Numbered from the stretch's first letter, positions 9,824-18,769 are shown. The stretch: DNA of 34,180 nucleotides from Actinomycetes bacterium (GCA_021847945.1 JAJZNG010000070.1:1-34180); one strand, 5' to 3'. Notes: a model not told the origin generated them from the sequence alone. Numbers and translations: made by a program.

Positions 9824-10492
9824 AGCGACGAGGCGCAGAGGCTCGGGTTGACGGAGCAGAACCCGCTTCCACAAAGCGCCCGGCGCGGCGCTAAAGGGGT
9901 CTTCCGCAGCGGCGTCCAGCACCCACCAGGCGCCGGATTCGATCTCGCCTTCCAGTTGCCCCGCCGCCCATCCCGCGTAGCCGGCGAAGACCCTGAGCGC
10001 CCCGATGCGCCCCGCGAACGCGTCCGGGTCCCCCTCCAAGTCAAGCGTCCCGAGGTCTCCGTCGAGCTGCTTCCAGCCGCCGGCGACAGCGCCTTCACCT
10101 CCGGCGGCCGGCTGGGAGGACGGTATCGCCCGGCCGATCCCCGGGATCTCGGTGGGGTCGGGGCTGGGATCCTGCGCGCTCTGAGAACCCGGCCAGGTCG
10201 GCGTCGCCGGATGCCCTCGTCCAGGCGAGGTCGACCTGGCCAGGCAGATGACCGCCTGGTGAGCCACCGGACCTCCGAGGAACATCACGGCCGGCTCGGT
10301 GGCGAAGTGCGCCCACTGCGGCAGCGGGGTGCTGACCGCCATGTCGCTCGGCCGGTTCAGCACCAGACCCAGGGCTCCTTCGATGCCGTAGGCGACGAGC
10401 ATCACCACGGTCCGGTCGAAGTTCGGGTCCGTCAGCTTCGGGTTCGCGACGAGCAGCCTCCCCGCCTTTAGAAGCTGAGTGCCTGCGCCCAC
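9794..10492 (-). CDS. yqgE: YqgE/AlgH family protein
   Basis: A 232-residue YqgE/AlgH (DUF179) protein. The family pattern GRLLVANPKLTDPNFDRTVV at residues 11-30, then EGALGLVLNRPS and VMFLGGPVAHQAVI, is clear; the C-terminal FAGYAGWAAGQLEGEI also fits. Family members are usually about 190 residues; here a Pro/Ser/Gly-rich insertion (roughly residues 86-140, bases 10073-10237) accounts for the extra length. Function is not established (AlgH affects alginate regulation in Pseudomonas). The GTG start has a CAGAAT box six bases upstream. The last codons lie in a duplicated 36-bp unit. Confidence 0.9.
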   Translation of the reverse strand: MGAGTQLLKAGRLLVANPKLTDPNFDRTVVMLVAYGIEGALGLVLNRPSDMAVSTPLPQWAHFATEPAVMFLGGPVAHQAVICLARSTSPGRGHPATPTWPGSQSAQDPSPDPTEIPGIGRAIPSSQPAAGGEGAVAGGWKQLDGDLGTLDLEGDPDAFAGRIGALRVFAGYAGWAAGQLEGEIESGAWWVLDAAAEDPFSAAPGALWKRVLLRQPEPLRLVAFYPDNPVWN

Positions 10493-10498
10493 CTCGAT

Positions 10499-10504
10499 AT
10501 TCTG
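10499..10504 (-). promoter_or_regulatory. yqgE: Leaderless-type -10 box of yqgE
   Basis: CAGAAT on the minus strand with a six-base spacer to the GTG start. It shares a 74-bp divergent gap with the glucose dehydrogenase promoter. Confidence 0.45.
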
Positions 10505-10554
10505 CCACGTGCAACGGCTTCGAATAGCCGCCCGCCGCCAACGCGGGCAACGGC

Positions 10555-10560
10555 TAGCCT
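10555..10560 (+). promoter_or_regulatory. Leaderless-type -10 box of the glucose dehydrogenase gene
   Basis: TAGCCT with a six-base spacer to the ATG at 10567. The same hexamer and spacing occur before mshD and the maoC-like gene. Confidence 0.55.
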
Positions 10561-10566
10561 TGGGAC

Positions 10567-11625
10567 ATGCGCGCTGTAACCGTCGTCCCCTTGCAGGCCG
10601 GCTCGGTCGACCTGACCGAACTTCCCGAACCGCCCGATTCAGACGGCCCGGTGCTGGTCAAGACCCGAGCGGTTGGGGTGTGCGGGACTGACCTGGAGAT
10701 TATCTCGGGCGACTACGGCTGGGCTCCTGACGGCGAGGAGCGCTTAGCGATCGGCCACGAGTCCCTTGGCGAGGTCCTAGAAGCCCCTGAAGGCTCCGGG
10801 CTCGCCGCCGGTGACCTGGTCGTCGCGATCGTCAGACGCCCGGACCCGGTCCCGTGCCACAACTGCTCCGTGGGTGAATGGGACATGTGCCGTAACGGCC
10901 AGTACACCGAATGGGGCATAAAGCAGCATCACGGCTACGCCAGGGAGCGTTACCGCATCACCGAGGATTTCGTGGTGAAAGTGGACCAGGGGTTGGGCAA
11001 TCTCGGCGTCCTCCTCGAACCGACGACGGTCGTGGCCAAGGCCTGGGATCATATCGAGCGAATCGGCCAGCGTGCCGCTTGGAGGCCCAAGACCGTTCTC
11101 GTCACCGGCGCCGGTCCGATAGGTCTGCTCGCCGCTCTCCTCGCCGTGCAGCGGGGATTGGAGGTCCACGTCCTCGACCAGGTTACCGACGGGCTAAAGC
11201 CGGACCTGGTGCATGCTCTCGGCGCCACCTACCACCACGGAAGCGTCGCCGACACGAAGGTGGTACCCGACGTGGCTATCGAATGCACCGGCGTCGGCCA
11301 GTTGATCTTCGACGTCATGGACGCCGCCGGAGCGAACGGCGTCGTGTGCCTGACCGGTGTCTCCTCAGGTGGACGGGACCTTTCGGTCGACGTCGGCATG
11401 CTCAACCGTCGGATGGTACTCGAAAACGACGTGGTTTTCGGATCGGTGAACGCCAACCGCCGCCACTACGAGGCGGGAGCCCAAGCCCTCGCCGACGCCG
11501 ACAAAGACTGGCTGGCGAAAATGATCACCAGGTCTCCCGGCCTGGACAGCTGGAAGGACGCCTACACCCGCCAACCGGGCGACGTCAAGGTAACCCTGGA
11601 GTTCAGCGAGGCCACAGCTAAGTAG
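10567..11625 (+). CDS. gdh: Glucose 1-dehydrogenase-like zinc-dependent dehydrogenase
   Basis: A 352-residue medium-chain dehydrogenase resembling archaeal glucose 1-dehydrogenases. Catalytic zinc ligands are visible as Cys39 (GVCGTD) and His64-Glu65 (GHESLGEV), with a further Glu in VLLEPTTVVAKA. The cysteine loop has Cys97, Cys100 and Cys108, one short of the usual four structural-zinc ligands. The nucleotide fold starts at VTGAGPIGLLAALL. The C-terminal GSVNANRRHYEAGAQAL is characteristic of the glucose dehydrogenase C-terminal domain. It would oxidise glucose to gluconolactone with NAD(P). The ATG is preceded by a leaderless-type box. The gene converges on trpA. Confidence 0.85.
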   Translation: MRAVTVVPLQAGSVDLTELPEPPDSDGPVLVKTRAVGVCGTDLEIISGDYGWAPDGEERLAIGHESLGEVLEAPEGSGLAAGDLVVAIVRRPDPVPCHNCSVGEWDMCRNGQYTEWGIKQHHGYARERYRITEDFVVKVDQGLGNLGVLLEPTTVVAKAWDHIERIGQRAAWRPKTVLVTGAGPIGLLAALLAVQRGLEVHVLDQVTDGLKPDLVHALGATYHHGSVADTKVVPDVAIECTGVGQLIFDVMDAAGANGVVCLTGVSSGGRDLSVDVGMLNRRMVLENDVVFGSVNANRRHYEAGAQALADADKDWLAKMITRSPGLDSWKDAYTRQPGDVKVTLEFSEATAK

Positions 11626-11654
11626 CTCTGGTCCGTCGCAGATAGACCAGAGCT
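11624..11654. terminator. Perfect 10-bp hairpin between glucose dehydrogenase and trpA
   Basis: AGCTCTGGTC at 11624-11633 pairs exactly with GACCAGAGCT at 11645-11654 across an 11-base loop, starting on the stop codon of the dehydrogenase gene. No T-tract follows, but the position between convergent genes suits a bidirectional terminator or a transcript-end stabiliser. Confidence 0.5.
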
Positions 11655-11697
11655 GTCCGAGACCGCAGCTACCCGAGACCAGGGTTGTCCGGGACCG
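11644..11697. repeat. Duplicated 22-bp sequence in the convergent gap
   Basis: A 22-base unit at 11644-11665 recurs at 11676-11697 with three to four changes (core GACCAG..TGTCCG.GACCG). The first copy contributes one arm of the hairpin at 11624-11654. This fills most of the 80-bp gap before the trpA stop. Confidence 0.6.
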
Positions 11698-11705
11698 GAG
11701 CCGGC

Positions 11706-12488
11706 CTAGCCAATTGCGGCCCGGAAGGCCTTGACGGTGTCAGCCACCTCCGCGGGGCCCGCACCGGCAAGGACCATCCGCATCAAAGCCGACGCGACCA
11801 CAGCCCCGTCAGCGTAGGCGGCAACAGTCGCCGCCTGTTCAGGCGTGGACACTCCGAAACCCATGACCACCGGCAGGTCGGTGACAGCCTTGAGACGTTT
11901 CGCCAGGATTTCCGCCGAGGTCGAAAGACGGGCGCGCTCCCCGGTGACGCCCATGACGTTAACCCCGTAGACGAAACCGTGCGATCGTCGACATATTTCC
12001 GCCAGGCGGTCGTCGGAGCTCACCGGTGCCGCCAGGAGGACCGTCTCAACGCCGCTCTCGCCTGCGTCCGCCTCCCATCCCGCTGACTCTTCGAGTGGTA
12101 TGTCAGCCACGATCGCCCCGCGCACCCCCGAAGCCGCCAGCTGCCGGGCGAATCGGACGTGGCCAGCCCGGGCAACCAAGTTGTAGTAGGTCATCGCCAC
12201 AAGGGGAACCTCGACTTGCGCACGGGCGACGTCGTCGAGGATCGAAGCAGGGGTGACACCCCTCGCAAGCGCCGCACCCGACGCTTCTTGGATCGTCGGG
12301 CCGTCCATAACCGGATCCGAGAAGGGAATTCCTATCTCCACCGCGTCCGCTCCCGCGTCGGCCATAGCCTCCACGTAGCGGACCCAGTCCGCTACGAGAC
12401 CGCCGGTCATGTAGGTGACGAGGATCTTCCTGCCAGCCTCCCGGGCGCAGCGAAGGTGCGGTTCGACCGCGACGCCGGGCGACGTCAC
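11706..12488 (-). CDS. trpA: Tryptophan synthase alpha subunit
   Basis: A 260-residue TIM-barrel protein, normal length for Trp[21 protein letters not shown] contains the catalytic Glu and the loop 2 Asp, and [10 protein letters not shown] forms the phosphate-binding end. It cleaves indole-3-glycerol phosphate to indole for TrpB. The GTG start overlaps the trpB stop by four bases (GTGA), so it is coupled to trpB. It is the last gene of the long minus-strand his-trp run. Confidence 0.97.
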   Translation of the reverse strand: MTSPGVAVEPHLRCAREAGRKILVTYMTGGLVADWVRYVEAMADAGADAVEIGIPFSDPVMDGPTIQEASGAALARGVTPASILDDVARAQVEVPLVAMTYYNLVARAGHVRFARQLAASGVRGAIVADIPLEESAGWEADAGESGVETVLLAAPVSSDDRLAEICRRSHGFVYGVNVMGVTGERARLSTSAEILAKRLKAVTDLPVVMGFGVSTPEQAATVAAYADGAVVASALMRMVLAGAGPAEVADTVKAFRAAIG

Positions 12489-13675
12489 ACGGAGCCTTCC
12501 TGCAGGAGGCCCATCACGGTTTCGGCGTCCTTGTCACCGCGTCCAGATAGGGTCATCATCACTGTAGAGCCAGCCGGGACGATCCCGTCGCGCGTCGCTC
12601 GCACCAGCCAGGCCAGCGCGTGCGCCGGTTCCAAAGCAGGGATGATGCCTTCCGTCCGCGCCAGGAGTTTCAAGGCATCGAGCACTTCGGCGTCAGACGC
12701 CGAGTGGTACTCGGCTCTCCCAGCGTCCGCCAACCACGCGTGCTCCGGTCCGATCCCCGGATAGTCCAAGCCGGCCGAGATCGACTCTGCCTCTAGGATC
12801 TGGCCCCACTCGTCTTGGAGAAGATACGAGCGCATGCCGTGCAACACCCCGGGTATGCCACGACCCACAGCGGCCCCCCCAGCGGCTTCCACCCCGACGA
12901 GACGCGCCCGGGTGGACACGAAGCCGGCAAAAGTACCAGCCGCGTTCGATCCCCCGCCGACGCACGCAACGACGAAATCCGGGTCGGCACCACCAAGCAC
13001 TTTCCGGCATTGCTCGCGAGCCTCGTTGCCGATCACGCTTTGGAACTCGCGGACCATCCAGGGGTACGGGTGAGGTCCCATCACAGATCCCAGGCAGTAG
13101 TGGGTGTCCTCGACGGTAGCCACCCAGTCTCTCATGGCTTCGTTCACAGCATCCTTGAGCGTGCGGCTACCCGATCGAACGGGTTCCACCCGAGCCCCGA
13201 GCAGCTTCATGCGGAACACGTTCAGCGCCTGGCGTTCGGTGTCGACCTCACCCATGTACACCACGCATTCCAAGCCGAACAGCGCCGCCGCCGTCGCCGT
13301 AGCGACCCCGTGCTGGCCGGCCCCGGTCTCTGCGACCATCCGCTTCTTACCCATAGCCAACGTCAGAAGCCCTTGGCCCAAGACGTTGTTGATCTTGTGG
13401 GAGCCGGTGTGGGTGAGATCCTCTCGCTTCAAGAAGACGTCCACACCGAGCGCCTCGGATAGGCGTTCGGCTCGCGTCAGAGGTGTCGGCCTGCCGGCAT
13501 AGTCCGCTAGTAGAGCGTCCAGTCGACCGCGGAACGCCGGATCCTGCCAGGCCGAGCGGAAGAAGCGCTCCACCTCGGCGCACGCTGGCACCAAGGACTC
13601 GGGTACGTACATGCCGCCGAACTCGCCGAAACGGCCGGTCGGGCCCGGATCGGCCATTTTCAGATCTGAGCTCAT
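12485..13675 (-). CDS. trpB: Tryptophan synthase beta subunit
   Basis: A 396-residue PLP enzyme. [14 protein letters not shown] opens the protein, the PLP lysine is in [24 protein letters not shown] is the substrate-binding loop and [11 protein letters not shown] binds the PLP phosphate. It condenses indole with serine. The ATG at 13675 is chosen because it overlaps the trpF stop as ATGA; a longer frame beginning with TTG at 13690 is less likely. It is a standard trpB1, not the trpB2 type. Confidence 0.97.
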   Translation of the reverse strand: MSSDLKMADPGPTGRFGEFGGMYVPESLVPACAEVERFFRSAWQDPAFRGRLDALLADYAGRPTPLTRAERLSEALGVDVFLKREDLTHTGSHKINNVLGQGLLTLAMGKKRMVAETGAGQHGVATATAAALFGLECVVYMGEVDTERQALNVFRMKLLGARVEPVRSGSRTLKDAVNEAMRDWVATVEDTHYCLGSVMGPHPYPWMVREFQSVIGNEAREQCRKVLGGADPDFVVACVGGGSNAAGTFAGFVSTRARLVGVEAAGGAAVGRGIPGVLHGMRSYLLQDEWGQILEAESISAGLDYPGIGPEHAWLADAGRAEYHSASDAEVLDALKLLARTEGIIPALEPAHALAWLVRATRDGIVPAGSTVMMTLSGRGDKDAETVMGLLQEGSV

Positions 13676-14475
13676 GTGTCCTTTTGCCAATCGTATGGTC
13701 CTCGTTCCGTGCTTCCAACCTGGCGGGGCGCGCTTCGAGCCGCCACCGCAACCTGTCGGCCTTCGAGGGTTCTCGCTGAGGGTGCCAGAGAGTTTCGTCC
13801 AACTCCAGCCTTTACAGCCGGAGCCGTCGTAGTCGCCGGCCCTTGGCGTCCACGGGCGTCAAAGGCCCGGGTCGCCTCTTTGATGAACTCGCGAAGTTTG
13901 ATTGGATCCTTGTGCCCAGGCGTCTTCTCGACGCCGCTGGAAACATCCACCCCGAAGCAGCCCGTCACGGTGATCGCCTCCGCCACGTTCGAGGAGTTGA
14001 GACCCCCCGCTACGATGAGCCTCTCCCCTTTGGGAACAGCCGACGCCGCCGCCCAGTCGAACGTCGTTCCCGAACCGGGTTGGGCAGCGTCGAGGTGGAT
14101 GGCGAACGCTCCGTACTCTGACGCCTCCGCAACCCTCGGGTCAGTCGCCGAGAAGGCTTTGATCACCAAAGGAATTCGTCCTGAGAGCCATTTGGTCTCC
14201 TCTGGTGTTTCGTGGCCGTGCAGCTGGGCGGCGTTGAGGCCGATCCTGCTGCAGATGAGAGACACCCGTTCGGGGGCTTCGTCGCGGAAGACACCTACGC
14301 GCAGCACCTCCGGAGGCAACCTCTTGACGATGTCCGCGACGGCGCCGGGCGCGACCTGGCGTTTAGAGGGAGCGAACACGAAGCCGACCGCGGTAGCGCC
14401 GAGCGCTACCGCTAGGAGCGCGTCCTGCTCCGTCGTTATACCGCAGACCTTCACGAAGTGATCCGGCGAGCTCAT
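13672..14475 (-). CDS. trpF: Phosphoribosylanthranilate isomerase with a C-terminal extension
   Basis: A 267-residue protein whose first 207 residues form a complete TrpF barrel: VKVCGIT with the catalytic Cys at about residue 11, [28 protein letters not shown] (catalytic Asp) and AGGLNSSNV, then GVDVSSGVE. It isomerises phosphoribosylanthranilate. About 60 further residues, rich in Ala, Arg and Thr with no recognised domain, follow the normal end (bases 13672-13854). Both ends are fixed by ATGA overlaps, with trpC upstream and trpB downstream, which argues against a simple frameshift. A dedicated trpF is notable because many Actinobacteria use PriA instead. Confidence 0.94.
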   Translation of the reverse strand: MSSPDHFVKVCGITTEQDALLAVALGATAVGFVFAPSKRQVAPGAVADIVKRLPPEVLRVGVFRDEAPERVSLICSRIGLNAAQLHGHETPEETKWLSGRIPLVIKAFSATDPRVAEASEYGAFAIHLDAAQPGSGTTFDWAAASAVPKGERLIVAGGLNSSNVAEAITVTGCFGVDVSSGVEKTPGHKDPIKLREFIKEATRAFDARGRQGPATTTAPAVKAGVGRNSLAPSARTLEGRQVAVAARSAPRQVGSTERGPYDWQKDT

Positions 14476-15287
14476 GCGCCGAGCGCCGCTTGTCTCTCGG
14501 CGACACGCTGCTTGCGGGCACGCAGCGACGCCACCGCAGACTCGGGATCCGGCGACCTTACGAGAGTCTCCCCAACCAAGACAGCGTCGAAACCGGCGTC
14601 AGCCAGCCGTCTCGCGTCGTCTGGGCCGGCTATGCCGGACTCCGCTACTCGGACGCACCCATCCGGGAGCGAAGCTGCCACCCTGACAGCGCGTGCGGTG
14701 TCGACCTCAAAGCTGTGAAGGTCGCGTTGGTTAACGCCGATGATCTCCGCTCCAGCGGACACCGCGGCCTCGGCTTCTCTCTCGTCGTGCACCTCGACGA
14801 GGGCGTCCAAGCCAATGCGCTGCGAGAGCACCAAAAGCTCGCAAAGCTCGTCGGCTCGCAAAGCGGCGGCTATCATAAGTACAGCGTCGGCGCCCATCAG
14901 CCTCGCGTCGAGAACGTCTGCCCTACAGACCGTGAAGTCCTTGCGCAGGACCGGTAGGCTTGACGACTCACGAGCTGCGCGCAGGTCGTCGGGTGAACCG
15001 CCGAAGAACTCCGAATCGGTCAGCACCGACAGGGCGGACGCTCCACCCTCCTCGTAGGCGACGGCCAGCCTCGCCGGGTTCAGGTCGACGGCGAGGGTGG
15101 GCTTGCTCGGGCTGCGACGCTTCACCTCGGCGATCACCGCCAGGCGGTTAGGTCGCACCAGAGCCTCCGCGAAGCGCCTCGCCGGCGGGAGCGACGCCGC
15201 CTCGCGCTCCAGCGACTCCAAGTCGCGCTGATCGGACTCAGCGCCGGCCCGGTGCGAAGCGAGTATGCGGTCCAGGTAGGTGGCCAC
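14472..15287 (-). CDS. trpC: Indole-3-glycerol phosphate synthase
   Basis: A 271-residue IGPS. VIAEVKRRSPSK carries the catalytic Lys and Glu, followed by GGASALSVLTDSEFFGG, PVLRKDF, DALVEVHD, GVNQRDL, and VAESGIAGPDD. It closes the indole ring from carboxyphenylaminodeoxyribulose phosphate. The GTG start gives the usual MATYLDRIL opening. A TAGGCT box nine bases upstream and a hairpin at 15334-15355 suggest an internal promoter at the head of trpC-F-B-A. It overlaps trpF by ATGA. Confidence 0.96.
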   Translation of the reverse strand: MATYLDRILASHRAGAESDQRDLESLEREAASLPPARRFAEALVRPNRLAVIAEVKRRSPSKPTLAVDLNPARLAVAYEEGGASALSVLTDSEFFGGSPDDLRAARESSSLPVLRKDFTVCRADVLDARLMGADAVLMIAAALRADELCELLVLSQRIGLDALVEVHDEREAEAAVSAGAEIIGVNQRDLHSFEVDTARAVRVAASLPDGCVRVAESGIAGPDDARRLADAGFDAVLVGETLVRSPDPESAVASLRARKQRVAERQAALGA

Positions 15288-15296
15288 GGTCCCTGA

Positions 15297-15302
15297 AGCC
15301 TA
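15297..15302 (-). promoter_or_regulatory. trpC: Possible internal -10 box before trpC
   Basis: TAGGCT on the minus strand, nine bases before the GTG of trpC. The spacing is two to three bases longer than at the other boxes, so a very short leader would be expected. Confidence 0.35.
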
Positions 15303-15333
15303 CCCTGCGTGCACCTGGTAGGACTCTCGCCGC

Positions 15334-15355
15334 CCGAGCGACTGCGCGCGCTCGG
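15334..15355 (-). terminator. Seven-base hairpin after ygfZ
   Basis: CCGAGCG and CGCTCGG form a perfect GC-rich stem around an eight-base loop in the 75-bp gap between ygfZ and trpC. It lacks a T-tract. It may partly terminate the upstream transcript or be fortuitous in GC-rich DNA. Confidence 0.3.
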
Positions 15356-15362
15356 CCGGCTT

Positions 15363-16256
15363 CTATTCCAACACCCTTACGGCGACGTCGCCGGCGGCGA
15401 CCTCCGTGGGCGCCCCGGCTCTCCTCTCCAGGTAGCCTAGAGCCACCCATCCATGGGTCTCGGAGAAACCGACGCTCGTCACCCAGCCGATCTTGGCTGT
15501 GCTTTCTTCGGCGACAGACGGCGTAGTCCCGGCGGCGCCGGGCGGCGAGCTGCGCAGGTCGACTCCTGCGTCGATCTCTGCTTCGGGACGTAGCCTCACC
15601 ATCCTCCGGGCGACGTGGTTGCCACGGGAGTCGATCCGTGCCACCAGCTCCTGGCCGGTGTAGCAGCCCTTGGTGAAGCTCACAGTCAGGTCGACCAGAC
15701 CTGTCTCAGCGGGTATGGTCCGTCCGGTGAGCTCCGCTCCCATCCGAGGCCACCCTGCCGCGATCCGGTCGACTTCGAGAGTCTCGGACGGGACCGACGG
15801 CAAAGCGCTCAGGTCCTTGCGCCAGAGTTCGAACGCACTGTCCTCGGACGGGCCATCAGCGCCGGGTCCGCTCGGACGGGCGAGTTGCAGCACGTCGACT
15901 CCGGCCAAGCCGGGCCAGGGCCGGGATGCCGCCAGCAGCCCGTCAGCCTGCCAACCCTCCCCACGGCAGGCGAACAGCGTCGCTTCGAGCGTCGTGAGCT
16001 CCGCTTTGGTGCGAAGCTTGAAGCGCGCAAGGCGGGCCGCTACGTGTTCACCCCAGGTGGGATCCACCTCCAACGCCCACTCCTCGTCGCCGGAGCGGAA
16101 CACCCGCAGCAAAGCCACTACCTTTCCGGACGGCTCCAGCAGCCAACTCCAGCGGTGTGATCCGACAGCCAGAGACGCGACGTCCTGGGTCAGCTGGCCC
16201 TGCAAGAAGGGGCCCGCCTGGGGGCCGGCTACCATAACCACGTCACGCTTGGACAT
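15363..16256 (-). CDS. ygfZ: Folate-binding protein YgfZ (GcvT-like)
   Basis: A 297-residue YgfZ/GcvT-related protein. The signature KGCYTGQE (residues 196-203, functional Cys198) is intact, preceded by IPAETGLVDLTVSF and by an N-terminal half with FLQGQLTQDVASL. YgfZ is a folate-dependent protein that helps maintain iron-sulphur enzymes. It sits between trpE and trpC with no obvious pathway link. The ATG at 16256 fits the family N-terminus; the longer reading frame upstream runs through a 9-bp repeat and into trpE and is rejected. There is no clear ribosome-binding site. Confidence 0.88.
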   Translation of the reverse strand: MSKRDVVMVAGPQAGPFLQGQLTQDVASLAVGSHRWSWLLEPSGKVVALLRVFRSGDEEWALEVDPTWGEHVAARLARFKLRTKAELTTLEATLFACRGEGWQADGLLAASRPWPGLAGVDVLQLARPSGPGADGPSEDSAFELWRKDLSALPSVPSETLEVDRIAAGWPRMGAELTGRTIPAETGLVDLTVSFTKGCYTGQELVARIDSRGNHVARRMVRLRPEAEIDAGVDLRSSPPGAAGTTPSVAEESTAKIGWVTSVGFSETHGWVALGYLERRAGAPTEVAAGDVAVRVLE

Positions 16257-16293
16257 GCCCCAGTAGCGTCCCCCGCCTAAAAGGGGCTTCTGC

Positions 16294-16329
16294 GAGCGGC
16301 CTGAGCGGCCAGAGCGGCCTGAGCGGCCA
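16294..16329. repeat. Four tandem copies of a 9-bp unit between trpE and ygfZ
   Basis: Four 9-base units of GAGCGGCC(T/A) alternate T and A at the last position. They occupy about a third of the 109-bp gap between the trpE stop and the ygfZ start. In the ygfZ frame they would read Gly-Arg-Ser repeats, but that region lies upstream of the chosen start. Confidence 0.8.
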
Positions 16330-16365
16330 GGCTCGAAGTTGACCCCCCCAGCGCCAAAGTCGTCG

Positions 16366-17934
16366 TCAGCCAACTCCTGGGCCTTCCCCTCGACCGGCAC
16401 CGCCGGCGAGACCCGCCCGGCGCGCGGCTGCGATTCGGCGTGCCCCGGGGACAGCGGCAAGCAGCGCTGCGGCTTTGTTGGAGCATTCGAGGTCCTCGTC
16501 TCCGGGGTCGCTGTCTGCGACGATGCCGGCCCCGGCTTGGACGCTGGCGGTGCCGTCGGGACTGACGAGCATGGTTCTGATGGCAATGGCTGTGTCCAGA
16601 TTTCCCGAGAAGTCGAAGTATCCGATAACACCAGCGTAAGGGCCCCGCTTGACCGGCTCCAGCTCGTCTATGAGCTGCATCGCCCGCACCTTCGGCGCGC
16701 CTGACACGGTGCCGGCGGGCATCGTGGCTCTAAGCACGTCGACCGGGCCTAGCCCCTCGCGTAGCGTCCCCGAGACTTGGGAGGTCAGGTGCATCACGTG
16801 GCTGAAGCGTTCTAGCGTCATGAGCTCGTCGACTTTCGCGGTGCCGTACTCCACGACCCGGCCTATGTCGTTGCGCGCCAAGTCCACGAGCATGACGTGC
16901 TCGGCTCGTTCCTTGGGATTCTCCGCGAGCTCGGCCGCCAGCCGGCGGTCGTGGGTGTCGTCGCGGCCTCTCCTGCGGGTCCCGGCTATCGGCCTCGACA
17001 CGACGTGACCGGACCTGACCTGCACCAGCGGCTCAGGTGACGACCCGACCAGGGAGAGCTCAGGGTGGCGCAGGAAGTACATGTAAGGGCTGGGGTTCAC
17101 CTGGCGCAGGGACCGGTACAGGTCGAAAGGATCCGCCTGCAGTTCGACGTCGAAGCGCTGCGAGAGCACCACCTGGAAAATGTCGCCGGCGAGGATGTGC
17201 TCTTTGGCGGCTTCGACGCTGGACGCGAACAGCTCCGGGGGGCTTCGCCGGCGGTGGGCTGGTATCTCGTCGAGGCGTTCCGGGGGGGCGACGAGGGGCT
17301 CGTCGAGCGGGTGAGCCCCCTGGGCGGCCATGGCCTCGAGGCGTCTGGCCGCCGCCTCGTAGAGGACATCGCAGCTGTCGCGATCGTCTCGCGCCTCCGG
17401 CGGTATCGGAACCGCCTCTATCAGCGTCACCCGCTGGCGCCAGTAGTCGTAGGCGGCAATGTGGCCTACCACCGAGAGAATCGCGTCAGGGTAGCCCGTT
17501 TCGTCAGGTGGGGATTCGCCGAGGTTCTCGACTTCGCGTACCACGTCGTATCCGAGGTATCCGACTACACCTCCCTGCAGGGGCGGTAGCTCCTCTATGA
17601 GCGGCGAGCGCCACGTCCCGAGGATCGCTTCGAGCGCTGCGAGGATACCCCTGTCGAGGCGAACCGTCTCGGGCAAGGATCCTTCTACGGTTAGCTTAGA
17701 TCCTCTTGCGACGATGGTCGCCGTCGGGTTGAGCCCTATAAACGACCACCTTCCGAGCTGCTGGGCGTGCTCCACGGATTCGAGCAGGAAGGAGCGTCCC
17801 GCCGGGCGTGCTGAGGTAAGACGGGCGTACGCTGCGACTGGGGTAGTGAGATCCCCGAGCAGCTCACGCCACACCGGAACGACGCTGAACTTCGAGGCCA
17901 GGGCGGCGAACTCTTCTCGCGACGGGCGGGTCAC
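16366..17934 (-). CDS. trpE: Anthranilate synthase component I
   Basis: A 522-residue chorismate-utilising enzyme. The N-terminal feedback-binding [18 protein letters not shown] is typical of TrpE rather than PabB, and the catalytic half has [49 protein letters not shown], and [13 protein letters not shown] followed by [12 protein letters not shown]. It converts chorismate to anthranilate with a glutaminase partner (TrpG), which is not in the window. The GTG start overlaps the hisI stop as GTGA, so translation of the tryptophan pathway enzyme is coupled to a histidine gene. A 25-residue Ala/Gly/Arg tail is unremarkable. Confidence 0.95.
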   Translation of the reverse strand: MTRPSREEFAALASKFSVVPVWRELLGDLTTPVAAYARLTSARPAGRSFLLESVEHAQQLGRWSFIGLNPTATIVARGSKLTVEGSLPETVRLDRGILAALEAILGTWRSPLIEELPPLQGGVVGYLGYDVVREVENLGESPPDETGYPDAILSVVGHIAAYDYWRQRVTLIEAVPIPPEARDDRDSCDVLYEAAARRLEAMAAQGAHPLDEPLVAPPERLDEIPAHRRRSPPELFASSVEAAKEHILAGDIFQVVLSQRFDVELQADPFDLYRSLRQVNPSPYMYFLRHPELSLVGSSPEPLVQVRSGHVVSRPIAGTRRRGRDDTHDRRLAAELAENPKERAEHVMLVDLARNDIGRVVEYGTAKVDELMTLERFSHVMHLTSQVSGTLREGLGPVDVLRATMPAGTVSGAPKVRAMQLIDELEPVKRGPYAGVIGYFDFSGNLDTAIAIRTMLVSPDGTASVQAGAGIVADSDPGDEDLECSNKAAALLAAVPGARRIAAARRAGLAGGAGRGEGPGVG

Positions 17935-18326
17935 GTCGGCTGCTTGGTAGCGAACGGACGGTAGAAGCAGGTCCTGTTACCGGTGTGGCATGCTCCGCCG
18001 CCCTCTTGGTCGACTAGGAACAGAAGGGTGTCACCGTCGCAGTCGTAGAACGCCTCGCGCACCCATTGGCGGTCCCCGGAAGTGTCGCCTTTACGCCAGC
18101 GTTGCTTTCGGCTTCGAGACCAAAAGACGGTCCGGCCGGTGTGCAGAGTCTCGGCGAGGGTATCCGCGTTCATCCACGCCAGCATCAACACCTCCCGGCT
18201 GCGATGGTCTTGGACGATCGCAGGGACGAGGCCGTCGGCGTTGTACACGATCTCGTTCAGCTGCTCCGCCTCGCCGAGAACGGGTAGCGGTACGCCATAA
18301 GTCTGTTGGGATGATCCGTCCGCCAT
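17931..18326 (-). CDS. hisI: Phosphoribosyl-AMP cyclohydrolase
   Basis: A 131-residue HisI without a fused HisE domain. [21 protein letters not shown] opens the fold; zinc and substrate residues are in [19 protein letters not shown] and [14 protein letters not shown]. It opens the purine ring of phosphoribosyl-AMP in histidine synthesis. The ATG has a TACCAT box six bases upstream, so this gene can head a hisI-trpE transcript despite lying inside the his run. Confidence 0.96.
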   Translation of the reverse strand: MADGSSQQTYGVPLPVLGEAEQLNEIVYNADGLVPAIVQDHRSREVLMLAWMNADTLAETLHTGRTVFWSRSRKQRWRKGDTSGDRQWVREAFYDCDGDTLLFLVDQEGGGACHTGNRTCFYRPFATKQPT

Positions 18327-18332
18327 GCCCCC

Positions 18333-18338
18333 ATGGTA
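18333..18338 (-). promoter_or_regulatory. hisI: Leaderless-type -10 box of hisI
   Basis: TACCAT on the minus strand with a six-base G-rich spacer to the ATG at 18326. It lies in the 23-bp gap after the GroES-like gene. Confidence 0.5.
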
Positions 18339-18349
18339 GGGGCTTGCGG

Positions 18350-18763
18350 CTACAGGTACAGGCCTGTACCTCCAGCGACGCGCTCGGACGCAACAGCGTG
18401 GATGTCACGCTCGCGCAGTATCAGGTAATCCTCGCCTTGGACTTCGACCTCGTAGCGGTCCTCGGGGTTGAACAGCACCTGGTCGCCAGCCTTGATGGTC
18501 CTCACGTGAGGGCCTGTCGCCACGACCTCAGCCCACGCGAGACGTCGAGCAACCTGAGCCGTGGCTGGGATGAGAATGCCGGCCCGGGATTTGCGCTCAC
18601 CCTCAGAGCGGGGGATCTGCACGAGGACCCGGTCGGTGAGCATCTCGATGCCCTGTTTGGAACCCAGGTGCTGCTTGCTTACCAGCGGCAGCCTTTCCGT
18701 GGCAGGCGCTTGCGGAGCCAAGCCACGGTTCGGTTGTTCTTGCTGGTCCTGCTGGGAGTCCAT
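18350..18763 (-). CDS. GroES-like (Cpn10) co-chaperonin paralogue
   Basis: A 137-residue protein with a Cpn10 core from about residue 40: [11 protein letters not shown], then a mobile-loop region ([15 protein letters not shown]), [19 protein letters not shown] and [14 protein letters not shown] near the C-terminus. Canonical GroES is about 97 residues; here a Gln/Pro-rich N-terminal stretch of about 40 residues is added. No groEL lies nearby, so it is probably a second, specialised Cpn10 rather than the housekeeping one. It sits between hisF and hisI, 10 bases after hisF. A TAGCTT box overlaps the hisF stop. Its role among his genes is unknown. Confidence 0.82.
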   Translation of the reverse strand: MDSQQDQQEQPNRGLAPQAPATERLPLVSKQHLGSKQGIEMLTDRVLVQIPRSEGERKSRAGILIPATAQVARRLAWAEVVATGPHVRTIKAGDQVLFNPEDRYEVEVQGEDYLILRERDIHAVASERVAGGTGLYL

Positions 18764-18769
18764 CCCACC

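Noticed and set aside
9647-10471. 274-residue reading frame on the plus strand opposite yqgE
   Set aside because: YqgE motifs on the minus strand are clear; this frame has none.
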